NCBI RefSeq assembly: GCF_025847275.1
Contig: NZ_JAOZEV010000001.1
Location: 62,001-126,000, forward strand
Origin: Flavobacterium frigoritolerans
GTDB lineage: Bacteria > Bacteroidota > Bacteroidia > Flavobacteriales > Flavobacteriaceae
DNA length: 64,000 nt
Reading direction: 5' to 3'
The first letter of the stretch is position 1. The number at the start of each line of letters is the position of its first letter. Position numbers and translations under genes: made by a program. Below are positions 54,823-63,504 of the stretch, piece by piece. The notes under the pieces were generated by a model. That model ran no database searches, was not told the origin of the DNA, and saw only the letters and a list, made by a program, of their open reading frames with translations.

Positions 54823-55215
54823 TTATATTACAACTAAGTTATAAAATGAAAAAACAAAAAATATAGAACTGCAAATGATATCAAAAGTCAATACTAACTT
54901 AAAATTAGAAAAATTAATTATTTTATTAATAACCAAACGGGCTATTAATTGAATTAGAAAAAATGAAAAAATTTTTAAGCCGTAGGCATTGTAAGCAATT
55001 GCCTGCTTGAAATTGAAATTCAGAATTTGAGAAAAGGCCCTTGTTAAACCGCGGCTTTTACAATAACTGATTGGCATACCTTCACAAGTAGAGCGTATTC
55101 CAAAATTTAAAAAAGTTGACAAATAGGAATAAAAAAAGATAAACATAATTAATATAATAAAAATTAAGTTTATCTTTTTATAAGAATCTATTCCGTAAGA
55201 AGTTTTTATTTCCAA
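54823..55215 (-). CDS. DUF2752 membrane protein
   Basis: A 130-residue protein with three hydrophobic segments (about 15-38, 78-95 and 105-128). The block YCKSRGLTRAFSQILNFNFK QAIAYNAYG corresponds to the DUF2752 signature (CPxCGLTRA, NPL) although the canonical Cys-x-x-Cys is reduced to a single Cys followed by Ser. Family function unknown. It follows a DUF4190 gene 10 bases upstream. Confidence 0.78.
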   Translation of the reverse strand: MEIKTSYGIDSYKKINLIFIILIMFIFFYSYLSTFLNFGIRSTCEGMPISYCKSRGLTRAFSQILNFNFKQAIAYNAYGLKIFSFFLIQLIARLVINKIINFSNFKLVLTFDIICSSIFFVFSFYNLVVI

Positions 55216-55225
55216 AGAATATATA

Positions 55226-55639
55226 TTATTTCTCTACTTCTACTTTAACTGTATCTGTTGTTACTTCTACACTATTTTCTAAAGAATCTTGTAGTTTTTC
55301 TGTTTCAGCATTTATAGAATCTAAAGCTTTACCGATCTCGTCTTTATGAGACACAACAGCAGAACCGATAGTTCCTACAACAACTAACATCCATATAATA
55401 ACAAAAGCTGTTGCAACTATCCCTAGTATTAAACCTGCTTTTGGCATTGTAGTGGGAGCGTTTTCTTTTTTTGCTTGCGATAAGCCAATTGCTCCAAAAA
55501 TGATAGCTAGTACTCCAAAAAGTATTGCAATTAAACCGAAACAAGGAATAAATGCTGCTATAGCAGCTACTATTCCTAATACTAAAGCTGCAATACCCAT
55601 TCCTTGACCTGCATTCGACGTAGGTAGATTGTTTTCCAT
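55226..55639 (-). CDS. DUF4190 small membrane protein
   Basis: A 137-residue protein with two membrane segments, starting MENNLPTSNAGQGMGIAALV. GIVAAIAAFIPCFGLIAILF and the loop FGAIGLSQAKKENAPTTMPK, then AGLILGIVATAFVIIWMLVV, follow the DUF4190 pattern. An acidic tail (about 100-137) follows. Unknown function; the next gene is DUF2752. Confidence 0.85.
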   Translation of the reverse strand: MENNLPTSNAGQGMGIAALVLGIVAAIAAFIPCFGLIAILFGVLAIIFGAIGLSQAKKENAPTTMPKAGLILGIVATAFVIIWMLVVVGTIGSAVVSHKDEIGKALDSINAETEKLQDSLENSVEVTTDTVKVEVEK

Positions 55640-55974
55640 ATATTTTATATCTTAATTATTACAAAAATAAAAAAACACATACACAAACCCGATAGATCGA
55701 CTATAAGTTATTAACAATTAAATAAAAAGATTTTTCTTATCCTTTTATTTTACACTGTTTTTATACTCTCTGGATTTAAGATTAACTTAGGTTTTATACG
55801 CCTTAGAAATCAACTTGATAAGTTATTAGTCTAAAAATAAATTATAATAATCCTGGATATTTTTTTTCGATTTGCATTATAAAGCTTTAAAATAGATTTT
55901 AAAAAAGTTGTAGCTTTTTTTAGGAAGTTGCGTAGTATATACTCTACGTTTCCAAAAAATATAAGCTGTGTTGT
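55640..55974. other. Gene-free AT-rich spacer
   Basis: 335 bases upstream of the DUF4190 gene. No ORF, hairpin terminator or recognisable promoter was found. Confidence 0.45.
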
Positions 55975-56203
55975 TTACGGTTTCGGATATCGCTTTTTAA
56001 TATTACGAATTAATTCCTCCAAACCATTTAATTTTAATTCGTAAACCAATTGTAATTGCAATCCCAATTCACCTTTTGAAAATCCTTTATTACTATACCA
56101 AACTACATAATATTCAAGAAGATTGATTAAATATCTGCCTTCGTATATCCCGAAAGGCATTTGGCGTGAGTTAATTTTATGAGAAGTTTTTGTCTTGTTC
56201 TAT
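55975..56203 (-). pseudogene. Decayed DUF3820 duplicate
   Basis: A second copy of the gene at 56894-57124. The shared 61-residue part starts MPFGIYEGRYLINLLEYYVV and ends IKKRYPKP, with five differences from the intact copy; these fall on conserved DUF3820 positions (K5I, D13N, P15L, P28S) plus F10Y. Upstream, the original start codon appears as ATA (56201-56203) and a 2-base deletion before MPFG breaks the frame. An ORF from the internal ATG at 56160 remains open, so a short product is conceivable. Confidence 0.7.
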
Positions 56204-56482
56204 TTTTTAAAATAAAAAAAACAAGAACAAAGAATATAGAACTCTCTTTCTTGCTTCTCTTGCAAAGCTATTATTATTATTTTCTTTTTATCTACAGATT
56301 ATTTTAAAAAAAACATTTTAATCTGCGCAATCTATGAATAACAAATCTATTAAAAATCTAATTCATGAAGAAAAAACAAATAAATTGTGCTAGAAATAGA
56401 TATAGAAAATCAGGATATCTTATCTATATAAAACGGTTCAATTAACTTAAAATAATAAAATTACAAAAATATGTTAAATCTC
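56204..56482. other. Upstream part of the duplicated segment
   Basis: Similarity to the region upstream of the intact DUF3820 gene continues for about 110 bases (CTTTCTTGCTTCT, AAAGCTATTATT). The rest is AT-rich with no feature seen. Confidence 0.45.
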
Positions 56483-56812
56483 CTATCTCAGCATTTGAGT
56501 CCCCATCCAATAAAATATTACTAAAATAAAAACGACAACAATTGCAACAGCAATTATTCCTACCCATAATCCAATCTGTGAAATAAGTAAAGAACTATTA
56601 CTTTTTCTTGCTTGAGACATGCCGATTGTTGCTGAGATTACAGAAACAAAGCCAAGAAAAACTGCCAACAACCCAAAAGGTATTCCAATTATAGGACTTA
56701 TAAAAGTTGTCACACAACATAACCCTGCCGAAATTATTGCAATAGTTGACAATATGAACGACAATACACTTAAAACCTGACCCGAACTTGATTTTTTAAT
56801 ACTATTTTCCAT
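56483..56812 (-). CDS. DUF4190-like small membrane protein
   Basis: A 109-residue protein with two or three membrane segments: SIKKSSSGQVLSVLSFILST, PFGLLAVFLGFVSVISATIG, the loop MSQARKSNSSLLISQ, and IGLWVGIIAVAIVVVFILVI. It parallels the DUF4190 gene at 55226-55639 in layout but has diverged in sequence. It lies between the intact DUF3820 and the decayed copy. Function unknown. Confidence 0.78.
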   Translation of the reverse strand: MENSIKKSSSGQVLSVLSFILSTIAIISAGLCCVTTFISPIIGIPFGLLAVFLGFVSVISATIGMSQARKSNSSLLISQIGLWVGIIAVAIVVVFILVIFYWMGTQMLR

Positions 56813-56893
56813 TTACCAAATTAAATTTCAATACACAAAAATAAAAATGATTAGCAAATCATCTACAAAATCCAAAACTATCTTAATACTTTT

Positions 56894-57124
56894 TTACGGT
56901 TTCGGATATCGCTTCTTAATATTACGAATTAACTCCTCCAAACCATTTAATTTTAATTCGTAAACCAATTGCAATTGCAATCCTAATTCACCTTTTGGAA
57001 ATCCTTTATTGCTATACCAAACTACGTAATATTCAGGCAAATCAATAAGAAAACGTCCTTCGTACTTCCCGAAGGGCATTTTTGTATGTGCCAATTTTAT
57101 AAGCTCTTTTTTATTTTGTTCCAT
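56894..57124 (-). CDS. DUF3820 protein, intact copy
   Basis: A 76-residue cytoplasmic protein. KMPFGKYEGRFLIDLPEYYV VWYSNKGFPKGELGLQL and ELKLNGLEELI carry the conserved DUF3820 positions (MPFGKYxG, DLPExY, KGFPxGxLG, NGLE). DUF3820 members have been called quorum-sensing-regulated virulence-factor-like, without established mechanism. A decayed copy lies 730 bases downstream on the same strand. Confidence 0.85.
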   Translation of the reverse strand: MEQNKKELIKLAHTKMPFGKYEGRFLIDLPEYYVVWYSNKGFPKGELGLQLQLVYELKLNGLEELIRNIKKRYPKP

Positions 57125-57246
57125 GTTTTTTAAGAAGAAAAAAATAAGAAAATAGAATATGGACTTATTCTCTTTCTTACTTCTTGTTGGTACAAAGCTA
57201 TTCTAATTTTTATTTTTTTGCCACAGATTAAAAGAATTAAAATGAT

Positions 57247-57300
57247 TTCGCCACGAATTCCCGAATTAGGTTTAAATATAATTCGGGAATTCGTGGCGAA
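57247..57300. terminator. Perfect 21-bp inverted repeat downstream of nagB
   Basis: TTCGCCACGAATTCCCGAATT and AATTCGGGAATTCGTGGCGAA are exact complements around a 12-base loop. It lies 56 bases after the nagB stop codon. The GCCACGAATTC text resembles a dispersed flavobacterial repeat, so it may be a mobile hairpin acting as terminator. Confidence 0.75.
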
Positions 57301-57355
57301 TATTATAAAGCCCTAAAAAACTTAGAATCTTAGTAACTCAGAACCTTAACAACTT

Positions 57356-59284
57356 CTAAAAGTGCCATCTCACGAAGGCTTCCATTGCAGCATAACGTGA
57401 TAATCCTAATTCATTGTATAATTGTGCTGTTTCACTGTTTCTATCTTCGGCTCTTTGCCAGAATTCACGTGCATCTGATCCTTGGAATACAACTCCATCT
57501 TTTTGCGATTGGTGTTTGAAGATTCCGTGACGTTTTGCTAATACCTGATCTGGACTCATTGGTACTGCCATTTCTATTTCGTCAATTCCCCATTCTTGCC
57601 AAGCTCCTCTGTACAACCAAACCCAACAGTCTTTCATATAGTCTTTTGATTTTAATTGTTTTACTGCTTCAAAAATTGCATCCAAACATACTTTATGTGT
57701 TCCGTGTGGATCGGCTAAATCTCCTGCTGCATATATTTGATGTGGCTTGATTTTATCGATTAAATCCATTGTTAATTGGATATCTTCTTTTCCAATTGGT
57801 TTTTTCTCGATTGTTCCTGTTTCATAAAACGGAAGCTCCATAAAATGAATTTGTTCGTCTGGTAAACCTACAAAGTGGCTAGTCGAACGTGCTTCTCCTT
57901 TTCTGATTAATCCTTTGATGTAACGTACTTCTGGAATATCAATCTCGCTATTCTTTTTGTTTGTTAAGAATGTTACTGCCTTTTGGTAGATATTTTCTGC
58001 TTCGACACTTTTGATTCCAAATTTTTCGTTGTAATCGGTAACGAATCTTGCAAATCGCAATGCTTCATCATCAGCTACAGCTATATTTCCAGAGGTTTGA
58101 TATGCTACGTGTACTTCATGTCCTTGTTCTTGCAAACGCATGAATGTTCCTCCCATACTAATGATATCATCATCTGGATGTGGGCTAAATATCAATACTC
58201 TTTTTCTTGCTGGTTCAGCTCTTTCTGGTCGTTTGGTATCATCCGCATTTGGTTTTCCTCCTGGCCATCCTGTAATGGTATTTTGCAATTTGTTGAATAT
58301 CTTTATATTGATATCATAAGCTGGTCCTGAATCTGCCAATAAATCACTCATTCCATTTTCGATATAATCGGCATCGGTAAGCATTAAAATTGGTTTCTTT
58401 AAATCTAAGGCTAATCCTAAAACAGCTTTACGAGTTAATTTGTCTGTCCAAACAATTTTCTCTACTAACCATGGTCTGTTGATTCTTGTTAGTTTTGATG
58501 ATGCTTCTTTGTCTAAAACAAAAACAACATTGTTATGCTCTTGCAAAAATGACGCAGGAATTCTATTGGTAACTTCTCCTTCTACAGATTTTTTTACAAC
58601 CTCTGCTTTTCCTTCTCCCCAAGCTAATAAGATAACTTGTTTGGCTTCCATTATCTTTTTTACTCCAAGTGTAATAGCTGTTCTTGGCGTGTTGTTTAAT
58701 CCAAAAAAGTCTTTACTTGCTGCAACTCTTGTTATGTGATCTAACGCTACTAATCTTGTTTTTGAGTTTTGTAATGAACCTGATTCGTTGAATCCGATGT
58801 GTCCATTGGCTCCAATTCCAAGAACCTGCAAATCGATTCCTCCTAAAGCTTCGATTCTAGCTTCATAATCTGCACAATAATCTGCAATTTCTTCTTTTGA
58901 TAAAAGTCCGTCTGGAATATGGTAATTTTCAGGTAAAATATCTACTTGATCCATCAACAATTCTTTCATGAATCGCACGTAACTATTTACTGAATCCGGT
59001 TCCATTGGATAGTATTCGTCCAGATTAAAAGTGATTACGTTTTTAAAACTTAATCCTTCTTCTTTGTGTAAACGTACTAACTCAGCATACAACCCTTTTG
59101 GAGAAGATCCTGTTGCTAATCCTAATACACATGATTCATTTTTTTCTTGTTTTGACTTGATAAGTGCCGCTATTTGCTGCGCAACTGCTTTAGATGCTTC
59201 GGTTGAATTTTCAAAAACTACTGTGTCAATGTTTTCGAATCGCTTTTCGAAACCTGTTGCCTTATCTATGGAACTTTTTAACAT
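57356..59284 (-). CDS. nagB: Glucosamine-6-phosphate deaminase fused to a PIG-L-type deacetylase
   Basis: A 642-residue cytosolic fusion. Residues about 20-265 are NagB: GLATGSSPKGLYAEL, FNLDEYY (catalytic Asp89), LGIGANGHIGFNESGS (His162) and ALDHITR; they convert glucosamine-6-P to fructose-6-P and ammonia. Residues about 362-620 are a PIG-L/LmbE-like zinc deacetylase: VLIFSPHPDDDIISMGGTFM (metal site 369-373) and AGDLADPHGTHKVCLDAI with a second metal-binding His. The fusion may let one protein remove an N-acetyl group and then deaminate. No nagA gene is visible in the window. The fusion architecture is known in Bacteroidota. It is last in the amino-sugar run. Confidence 0.95.
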   Translation of the reverse strand: MLKSSIDKATGFEKRFENIDTVVFENSTEASKAVAQQIAALIKSKQEKNESCVLGLATGSSPKGLYAELVRLHKEEGLSFKNVITFNLDEYYPMEPDSVNSYVRFMKELLMDQVDILPENYHIPDGLLSKEEIADYCADYEARIEALGGIDLQVLGIGANGHIGFNESGSLQNSKTRLVALDHITRVAASKDFFGLNNTPRTAITLGVKKIMEAKQVILLAWGEGKAEVVKKSVEGEVTNRIPASFLQEHNNVVFVLDKEASSKLTRINRPWLVEKIVWTDKLTRKAVLGLALDLKKPILMLTDADYIENGMSDLLADSGPAYDINIKIFNKLQNTITGWPGGKPNADDTKRPERAEPARKRVLIFSPHPDDDIISMGGTFMRLQEQGHEVHVAYQTSGNIAVADDEALRFARFVTDYNEKFGIKSVEAENIYQKAVTFLTNKKNSEIDIPEVRYIKGLIRKGEARSTSHFVGLPDEQIHFMELPFYETGTIEKKPIGKEDIQLTMDLIDKIKPHQIYAAGDLADPHGTHKVCLDAIFEAVKQLKSKDYMKDCWVWLYRGAWQEWGIDEIEMAVPMSPDQVLAKRHGIFKHQSQKDGVVFQGSDAREFWQRAEDRNSETAQLYNELGLSRYAAMEAFVRWHF

Positions 59285-59327
59285 TATTCGCTTCTTTTTA
59301 TATTTACTTTATTTATTTATCCTGTTT

Positions 59328-60710
59328 TTATTTGCGAGACCAACTTCTGTATTTATGCCCTTTAAATGCAAAAAATATAATCATTAAGTAGCATGGTACT
59401 AGCATTAAATATGCTATTTGATTTCCGCTTTTAGCAGTTTTAGCAACTCCATTTGCTATATTACTTGTATTAATGCTTTCTGCCCAAGCTCCATAAACTA
59501 AAGGGAAAATTGCCCCTCCTATAATACCCATGATTAAAATTGCGCTTCCTATTTTGGTATATCCTTTTAAATCCGCAAGTGCCATTGGCCATATTGCTGG
59601 CCAGCAAAGTGCATTTGCAAGTCCCATTAATGCTACTAAAATAACTACTAATGGTATAGCTGGAATCCCCGAAAACTGAACCGTTATTTCTGGTGATATA
59701 ACAACTATTAAAATTACTAAAATTAATCCTAAAATTCCAGATGCTTTTAATGCAGTAACTTGAGAAAGATATTTAGGTATTAATGTAATCCCTAAAACAT
59801 ATCCTACTACCATCGCCGACATTGTAAATGAAGTTAATTTTAAATAAAAATTACCGTCTTTACCATACACGCCAAGTTCTTTTCCGAATCCTCCGATAGA
59901 ATCTCCTGCTAAAACTTCGGCTGCTAAATATAACATTAGAGTTATTACTCCTAAAACTAATTGTGGGTGTTTGAAAGCATTTTTTATTTGCTTAAAAATA
60001 CTTAAATGCAGTACATCACCTTCTTCATCCAAATCAATTTCTGGTAACGGAGATAGCTTAACTAAAAGTGCCAAAACCAAAATAACCAATCCCATATAAA
60101 GATATGGCGTTTGCAATTGTAATGTGAGCAAATTTAGGGCTTCTGTTTTAGAAACCTCGTCTAAAAGTGCAATTTTATCTGCTGTGTATTCTTGCATATT
60201 TGATAACACCAAAGCTGTCAGGGCTAATGGCGCTATAAATCCTGCAAATTTATTTGCGATTCCTAAAACACTAATTCTTGCAGCAGCGCTTTCTCTTGGT
60301 CCAATAACTACTACGTAAGGATTTGCTGCAGTTTGTAAAATTGCCAAACCTGTTCCCATGGTAAATAATGCCAATAAAAAGAATACAAAAGTTCTTGTTG
60401 CTGCTGCTGGATAAAACATAAAAGCTCCTACTGCAATTACAATTAAACCAAGTGAAATTCCGTTTTTATATCCCACTTTCTCGATAACCCAAGATGATGG
60501 AATTGCCATAACAAAATAAGCGATATAAAAAGCAAATGTTACAAAATAAGCTTGAGAAGCGGTTAGCTCACAAGCTAACTCAAAAAAAGGAATTAAAGGC
60601 CCATTAAGCCAGGTAACAAATCCTAGAATAAAAAATAATGCGGTTAAAATAACCATAGGAATAATTGTACTCCTTTGGCCTATACTTACTGCGCTTTCAA
60701 TCTTTGACAT
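59328..60710 (-). CDS. MFS sugar transporter (FucP/NagP-like)
   Basis: A 460-residue transporter with 12 membrane helices, from MSKIESAVSIGQRS (60710); the 15-residue upstream in-frame extension is rejected. FFILGFVTWLNGPLIPFFEL matches the FucP/sugar:H+ symporter branch, and AILQTAANPYVVVIGPRESA is the conserved loop of the NagP-type group. The next gene, nagB-deacetylase (43 bases), and the GHMP kinase locus suggest a hexosamine or N-acetylhexosamine substrate; the exact sugar is inferred. Confidence 0.9.
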   Translation of the reverse strand: MSKIESAVSIGQRSTIIPMVILTALFFILGFVTWLNGPLIPFFELACELTASQAYFVTFAFYIAYFVMAIPSSWVIEKVGYKNGISLGLIVIAVGAFMFYPAAATRTFVFFLLALFTMGTGLAILQTAANPYVVVIGPRESAAARISVLGIANKFAGFIAPLALTALVLSNMQEYTADKIALLDEVSKTEALNLLTLQLQTPYLYMGLVILVLALLVKLSPLPEIDLDEEGDVLHLSIFKQIKNAFKHPQLVLGVITLMLYLAAEVLAGDSIGGFGKELGVYGKDGNFYLKLTSFTMSAMVVGYVLGITLIPKYLSQVTALKASGILGLILVILIVVISPEITVQFSGIPAIPLVVILVALMGLANALCWPAIWPMALADLKGYTKIGSAILIMGIIGGAIFPLVYGAWAESINTSNIANGVAKTAKSGNQIAYLMLVPCYLMIIFFAFKGHKYRSWSRK

Positions 60711-60891
60711 AATTTTTTTTTGGTTGATGGTTAATTGATTAGTTGTTTTTTTCAATCTAAAATAGCACCAACACTTTCATAATTTTTGCAAATTCATCAC
60801 AGCTTGTTGCGATTTTTTTGCAATACTACGACAAAAGTAGTTCAATAAGTTCTTCTTATTCCTAAATTAGATATGAAATTTTTGTTAATTT

Positions 60892-61767
60892 TTATGATTC
60901 CCAGTTTAATTCTGGGTAGTATTTTTTTAGATATTCTTTTACTTCTGCAATATCTTCTTTGGCTGTTAAATCTGGAACATGCTCAGAAAAAGGGATTCCT
61001 AAAGCGGTATTTGGGTTGTCTTTTATTGTATTTAAAAGTACTGTTGGCAATTCTTTTTCGTCTCTTTCAGGATTAACTGGACAGTTTTTCAAATAAGGAT
61101 ATAACATTGCTCCATCAAATTTAAAAGCATTCATACTTACTCTTAATTTTCCTTCCGAGTCTTTGTATTTTTCTAAATCGTCTGCGGTTGGTTTTTCTAA
61201 AATATCCAATAAGTGGTTATTTTCATCTAGCTTGGCAATTGCAAAACGCGAAATTCTTTCGGATGGAAAATCTAATGCATCACGGTCGTAGCCTATAAAA
61301 GCATTTGGACTATTCGTTTCTCTTAGCGCAAGCAATGCTGCTGTAGAATATAAATTATCACTATTACAAGCGGAGTAACTTTGAGTATTCATCTCTGGAT
61401 ATTGGGCTACTGCTTGAAATAATGCATCGGCTGTACCAAACGGCTTTACTCTTCCTTCTGGAATATACTGTACTGCAAATGAAATATTTAATCCATGAAA
61501 ATCATTATTTTTATCTTGGTTTCCGTAAAATTCTTTAAACAATTCTCCTTGTTCTCCTATAATAATAATGATGTTTTTATATCCTGCTTTTTTTGCATTT
61601 AGCAAGAGATAATCCAACAAGGGTCTTCCGTTAGGACCTACTCCTATTAAGCCTTTACTTCTTTCATTCGCCTGAGCGATTTCTTCTTCGGTTAAATTAT
61701 TTAATACAACTTCTTTTTTCATTCGAGAAGATGCACCGCCTGCTAAAATAATTAAATTGTCATGCAT
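60892..61767 (-). CDS. Sugar nucleotidyltransferase (GT-A-type NTP transferase)
   Basis: A 291-residue cytosolic enzyme. NLIILAGGASSRMKKEV is the nucleotide-binding loop, although with a long insertion before the lysine-bearing block KGLIGVGPNGRPLLDYLL. GRVKPFGTADALFQAVAQY and CNSDNLYSTAALLA correspond to the nucleotide/metal site. The C-terminal half includes ISRFAIAKLDENNHLLDIL. It should link a sugar-1-phosphate to a nucleotide. Between the MFS transporter and the GHMP kinase it forms an apparent salvage pair, with both substrate and base unknown. Confidence 0.85.
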   Translation of the reverse strand: MHDNLIILAGGASSRMKKEVVLNNLTEEEIAQANERSKGLIGVGPNGRPLLDYLLLNAKKAGYKNIIIIIGEQGELFKEFYGNQDKNNDFHGLNISFAVQYIPEGRVKPFGTADALFQAVAQYPEMNTQSYSACNSDNLYSTAALLALRETNSPNAFIGYDRDALDFPSERISRFAIAKLDENNHLLDILEKPTADDLEKYKDSEGKLRVSMNAFKFDGAMLYPYLKNCPVNPERDEKELPTVLLNTIKDNPNTALGIPFSEHVPDLTAKEDIAEVKEYLKKYYPELNWES

Positions 61768-61862
61768 GATTTTTTCTTTAAAATTTTAATATTATTATAT
61801 TGTTATACCTTGTTTTGGCTTAATTACTACGTCTGTTCGCTTTGCTCGAGCCGAAAAATGCC

Positions 61863-61884
61863 ATTTAACGCATAGAAACATAGT
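61863..61884. repeat. 22-bp dispersed element, copy 2
   Basis: ATTTAACGCATAGAAACATA GT, one mismatch from the copy at 49913-49934. It lies in the 244-base spacer between the nucleotidyltransferase and GHMP kinase genes, which holds no other feature I can support. Confidence 0.55.
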
Positions 61885-62011
61885 CTTAAATTATCAAGAA
61901 GCTATTCTAGAGAATTATAATTTTTCCGCATAGCTCTACTCTATATGGTTTCTTTTGAATGAAACGCCTTTTTTAGACTTTGCAAATTATGATTCTATGG
62001 GTTAAAAAAAA

Positions 62012-63106
62012 TTACACTAAACTAGGTTGTTCTATTATTCTTGCTCCTGGATCTACGGTTACTGTATAGGCTTCTTTTGCTCCAGCAGCCAATATTGCAG
62101 CTACAACTGCATCTTCTTTTTTAGGATCTGCAATTACAACAATGCTTCCACCACCACCTGAACCAACAATCTTGGCACCATAAGCTCCTGCGCGCAATGC
62201 GGCATTAATCATATCGTCGATTTTTGGTACTGTTATTTTTAATAAATCTCTTAAAACTGCATGATGCATATTCATTAATTCACCAATTCTTACCAAATCA
62301 AGCGTTGGTTTATCAAATTCTTTTAATGCTTCTTTTGTATATTGATAGTTCTTTATAGCTGCTTCAAAAAACGGAATCAATCTGTCTGGTAAATAATTAC
62401 GATATTTATCTATATCTTCTAATTCGGTTTTATGTAAATCAAAATCTTTGAAATTCTGTTTTATAATATCGATAGCCAATAATGCATTGCCTTTTAATTC
62501 TCCTATTAACCCAATTGTTTCCTTTGGAACTCCAGAAACTCCTGTAATTAATCCTTTTAATTCTGTGCCAATTATGTTGTACGAGAACGGAACGCTTGTA
62601 TTAATATGAACAATATTCCCTACTCCTATACTAAAATGATCCATCATTCCGCCTGGCTCTCCATGCTCCAAAACTTCTGATGCATATCCCATTTGCGCTA
62701 TAAATTCAGGAGTCACCTCGCAATCAACGCCATAAGCAGTTATCAAAAAATTAATCCATGCCATTAATAATGCCGATGAACTTGATGTCCCTGAATTAAT
62801 AGGAATATCTCCTTTTACAGTTATATCATATCCTACAGTAGGAATACAGCCGTGTCTTCTTAAAACTCGTAACGAAGAAGCGAAGTAGTCACGTGGCTCT
62901 AATTCTACAAAAGTTGCATTGATATCAATGACTCTAACTTCATTAATATCCTCCATGTTTAGTTTAAAAACTGAAGTCTCATTTTGTATTGCTGTCAATT
63001 GTATATTCCTATTTATTGCACAAGCTATAACAGGCAATCCTAAATAATCTTGATGATCCCCAAAAAGGCACGTTCTTCCTGGTGCCAACGATATAATTTT
63101 CTTCAC
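62012..63106 (-). CDS. GHMP-family sugar kinase
   Basis: A 364-residue cytosolic kinase. SLAPGRTCLFGDHQDYLG LPVIAC resembles the substrate-binding opening of galactokinase-type GHMP enzymes; the ATP-binding loop is DIPINSGTSSSSALLMAW (about 106-122), and the C-terminal motif AYGAKIVGSGGGGSIVVIAD is the third GHMP motif. It is closer to sugar-1-kinases than to mevalonate kinase in its opening motif. It diverges from the LacI-type regulator and is followed by the nucleotidyltransferase, so a sugar to sugar-1-P to NDP-sugar path is plausible. Sugar unknown. Confidence 0.9.
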   Translation of the reverse strand: MKKIISLAPGRTCLFGDHQDYLGLPVIACAINRNIQLTAIQNETSVFKLNMEDINEVRVIDINATFVELEPRDYFASSLRVLRRHGCIPTVGYDITVKGDIPINSGTSSSSALLMAWINFLITAYGVDCEVTPEFIAQMGYASEVLEHGEPGGMMDHFSIGVGNIVHINTSVPFSYNIIGTELKGLITGVSGVPKETIGLIGELKGNALLAIDIIKQNFKDFDLHKTELEDIDKYRNYLPDRLIPFFEAAIKNYQYTKEALKEFDKPTLDLVRIGELMNMHHAVLRDLLKITVPKIDDMINAALRAGAYGAKIVGSGGGGSIVVIADPKKEDAVVAAILAAGAKEAYTVTVDPGARIIEQPSLV

Positions 63107-63238
63107 TTTTATAATATATTAAAATACTGCAATACTGCTTATTACACTATTATTTGTTCGTAAAATAGGTTTTTATTTTAATTTCAACTTTACGAAACTA
63201 GATATTAAATTTTAATTAACCTAAGAAAAAACAAAAAA

Positions 63239-63275
63239 TGTGCTCGAACACACTTAAATAATGTTATCGAGCACA
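63239..63275. promoter_or_regulatory. Twin LacI-type operator candidates
   Basis: Site 1, TGTGCTCGAACACA (63239-63252), is a 14-bp palindrome with two mismatches centred on TCGA. Site 2, TGTTATCGAGCACA (63262-63275), shares the centre and one arm. They are 23 bases apart centre to centre, about two helical turns. LacI-family operators are even palindromes with a central CG step, so regulation by the adjacent LacI protein is plausible. Confidence 0.6.
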
Positions 63276-63489
63276 CTTATATATATGCCTGAAAATATTG
63301 ATAAAAATCTTCTTGAAAATTATTAAGATTTTTACGTTAATTGAAACTAAGAATACCTAATTTTATATTTTTATTTTGCATACAAATTTTTCAGTACATT
63401 ATTTATTACAGAACCAAATACTTCATTACAAATTAAAAAGCCATTTACTTTATAAATATTTCCTAAAAAAAATAAATACAAAGTTTTTA

Positions 63490-63497
63490 TATATTTG
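63490..63497 (+). promoter_or_regulatory. -7 element of the lacI-family gene
   Basis: TATATTTG matches TAnnTTTG and ends only 7 bases before the ATG at 63505, so the transcript would be leaderless or nearly so. Confidence 0.6.
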
Positions 63498-63504
63498 CCT
63501 CCTT

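Larger units (their letters stand above)
63107..63504. other. Divergent regulatory region, GHMP kinase / lacI
   Basis: 398 bases without a gene. It holds two TCGA-centred palindromes (63239-63275) and the -7 element of the lacI gene (63490-63497). The remainder is AT-rich. Confidence 0.6.

Noticed and set aside
63239..63275. Intrinsic terminator made by the TGTGCTCGA/TCGAGCACA arms
   Set aside because: No T-rich tail directly follows either arm and both neighbouring genes point away from it, so an operator is the better reading.
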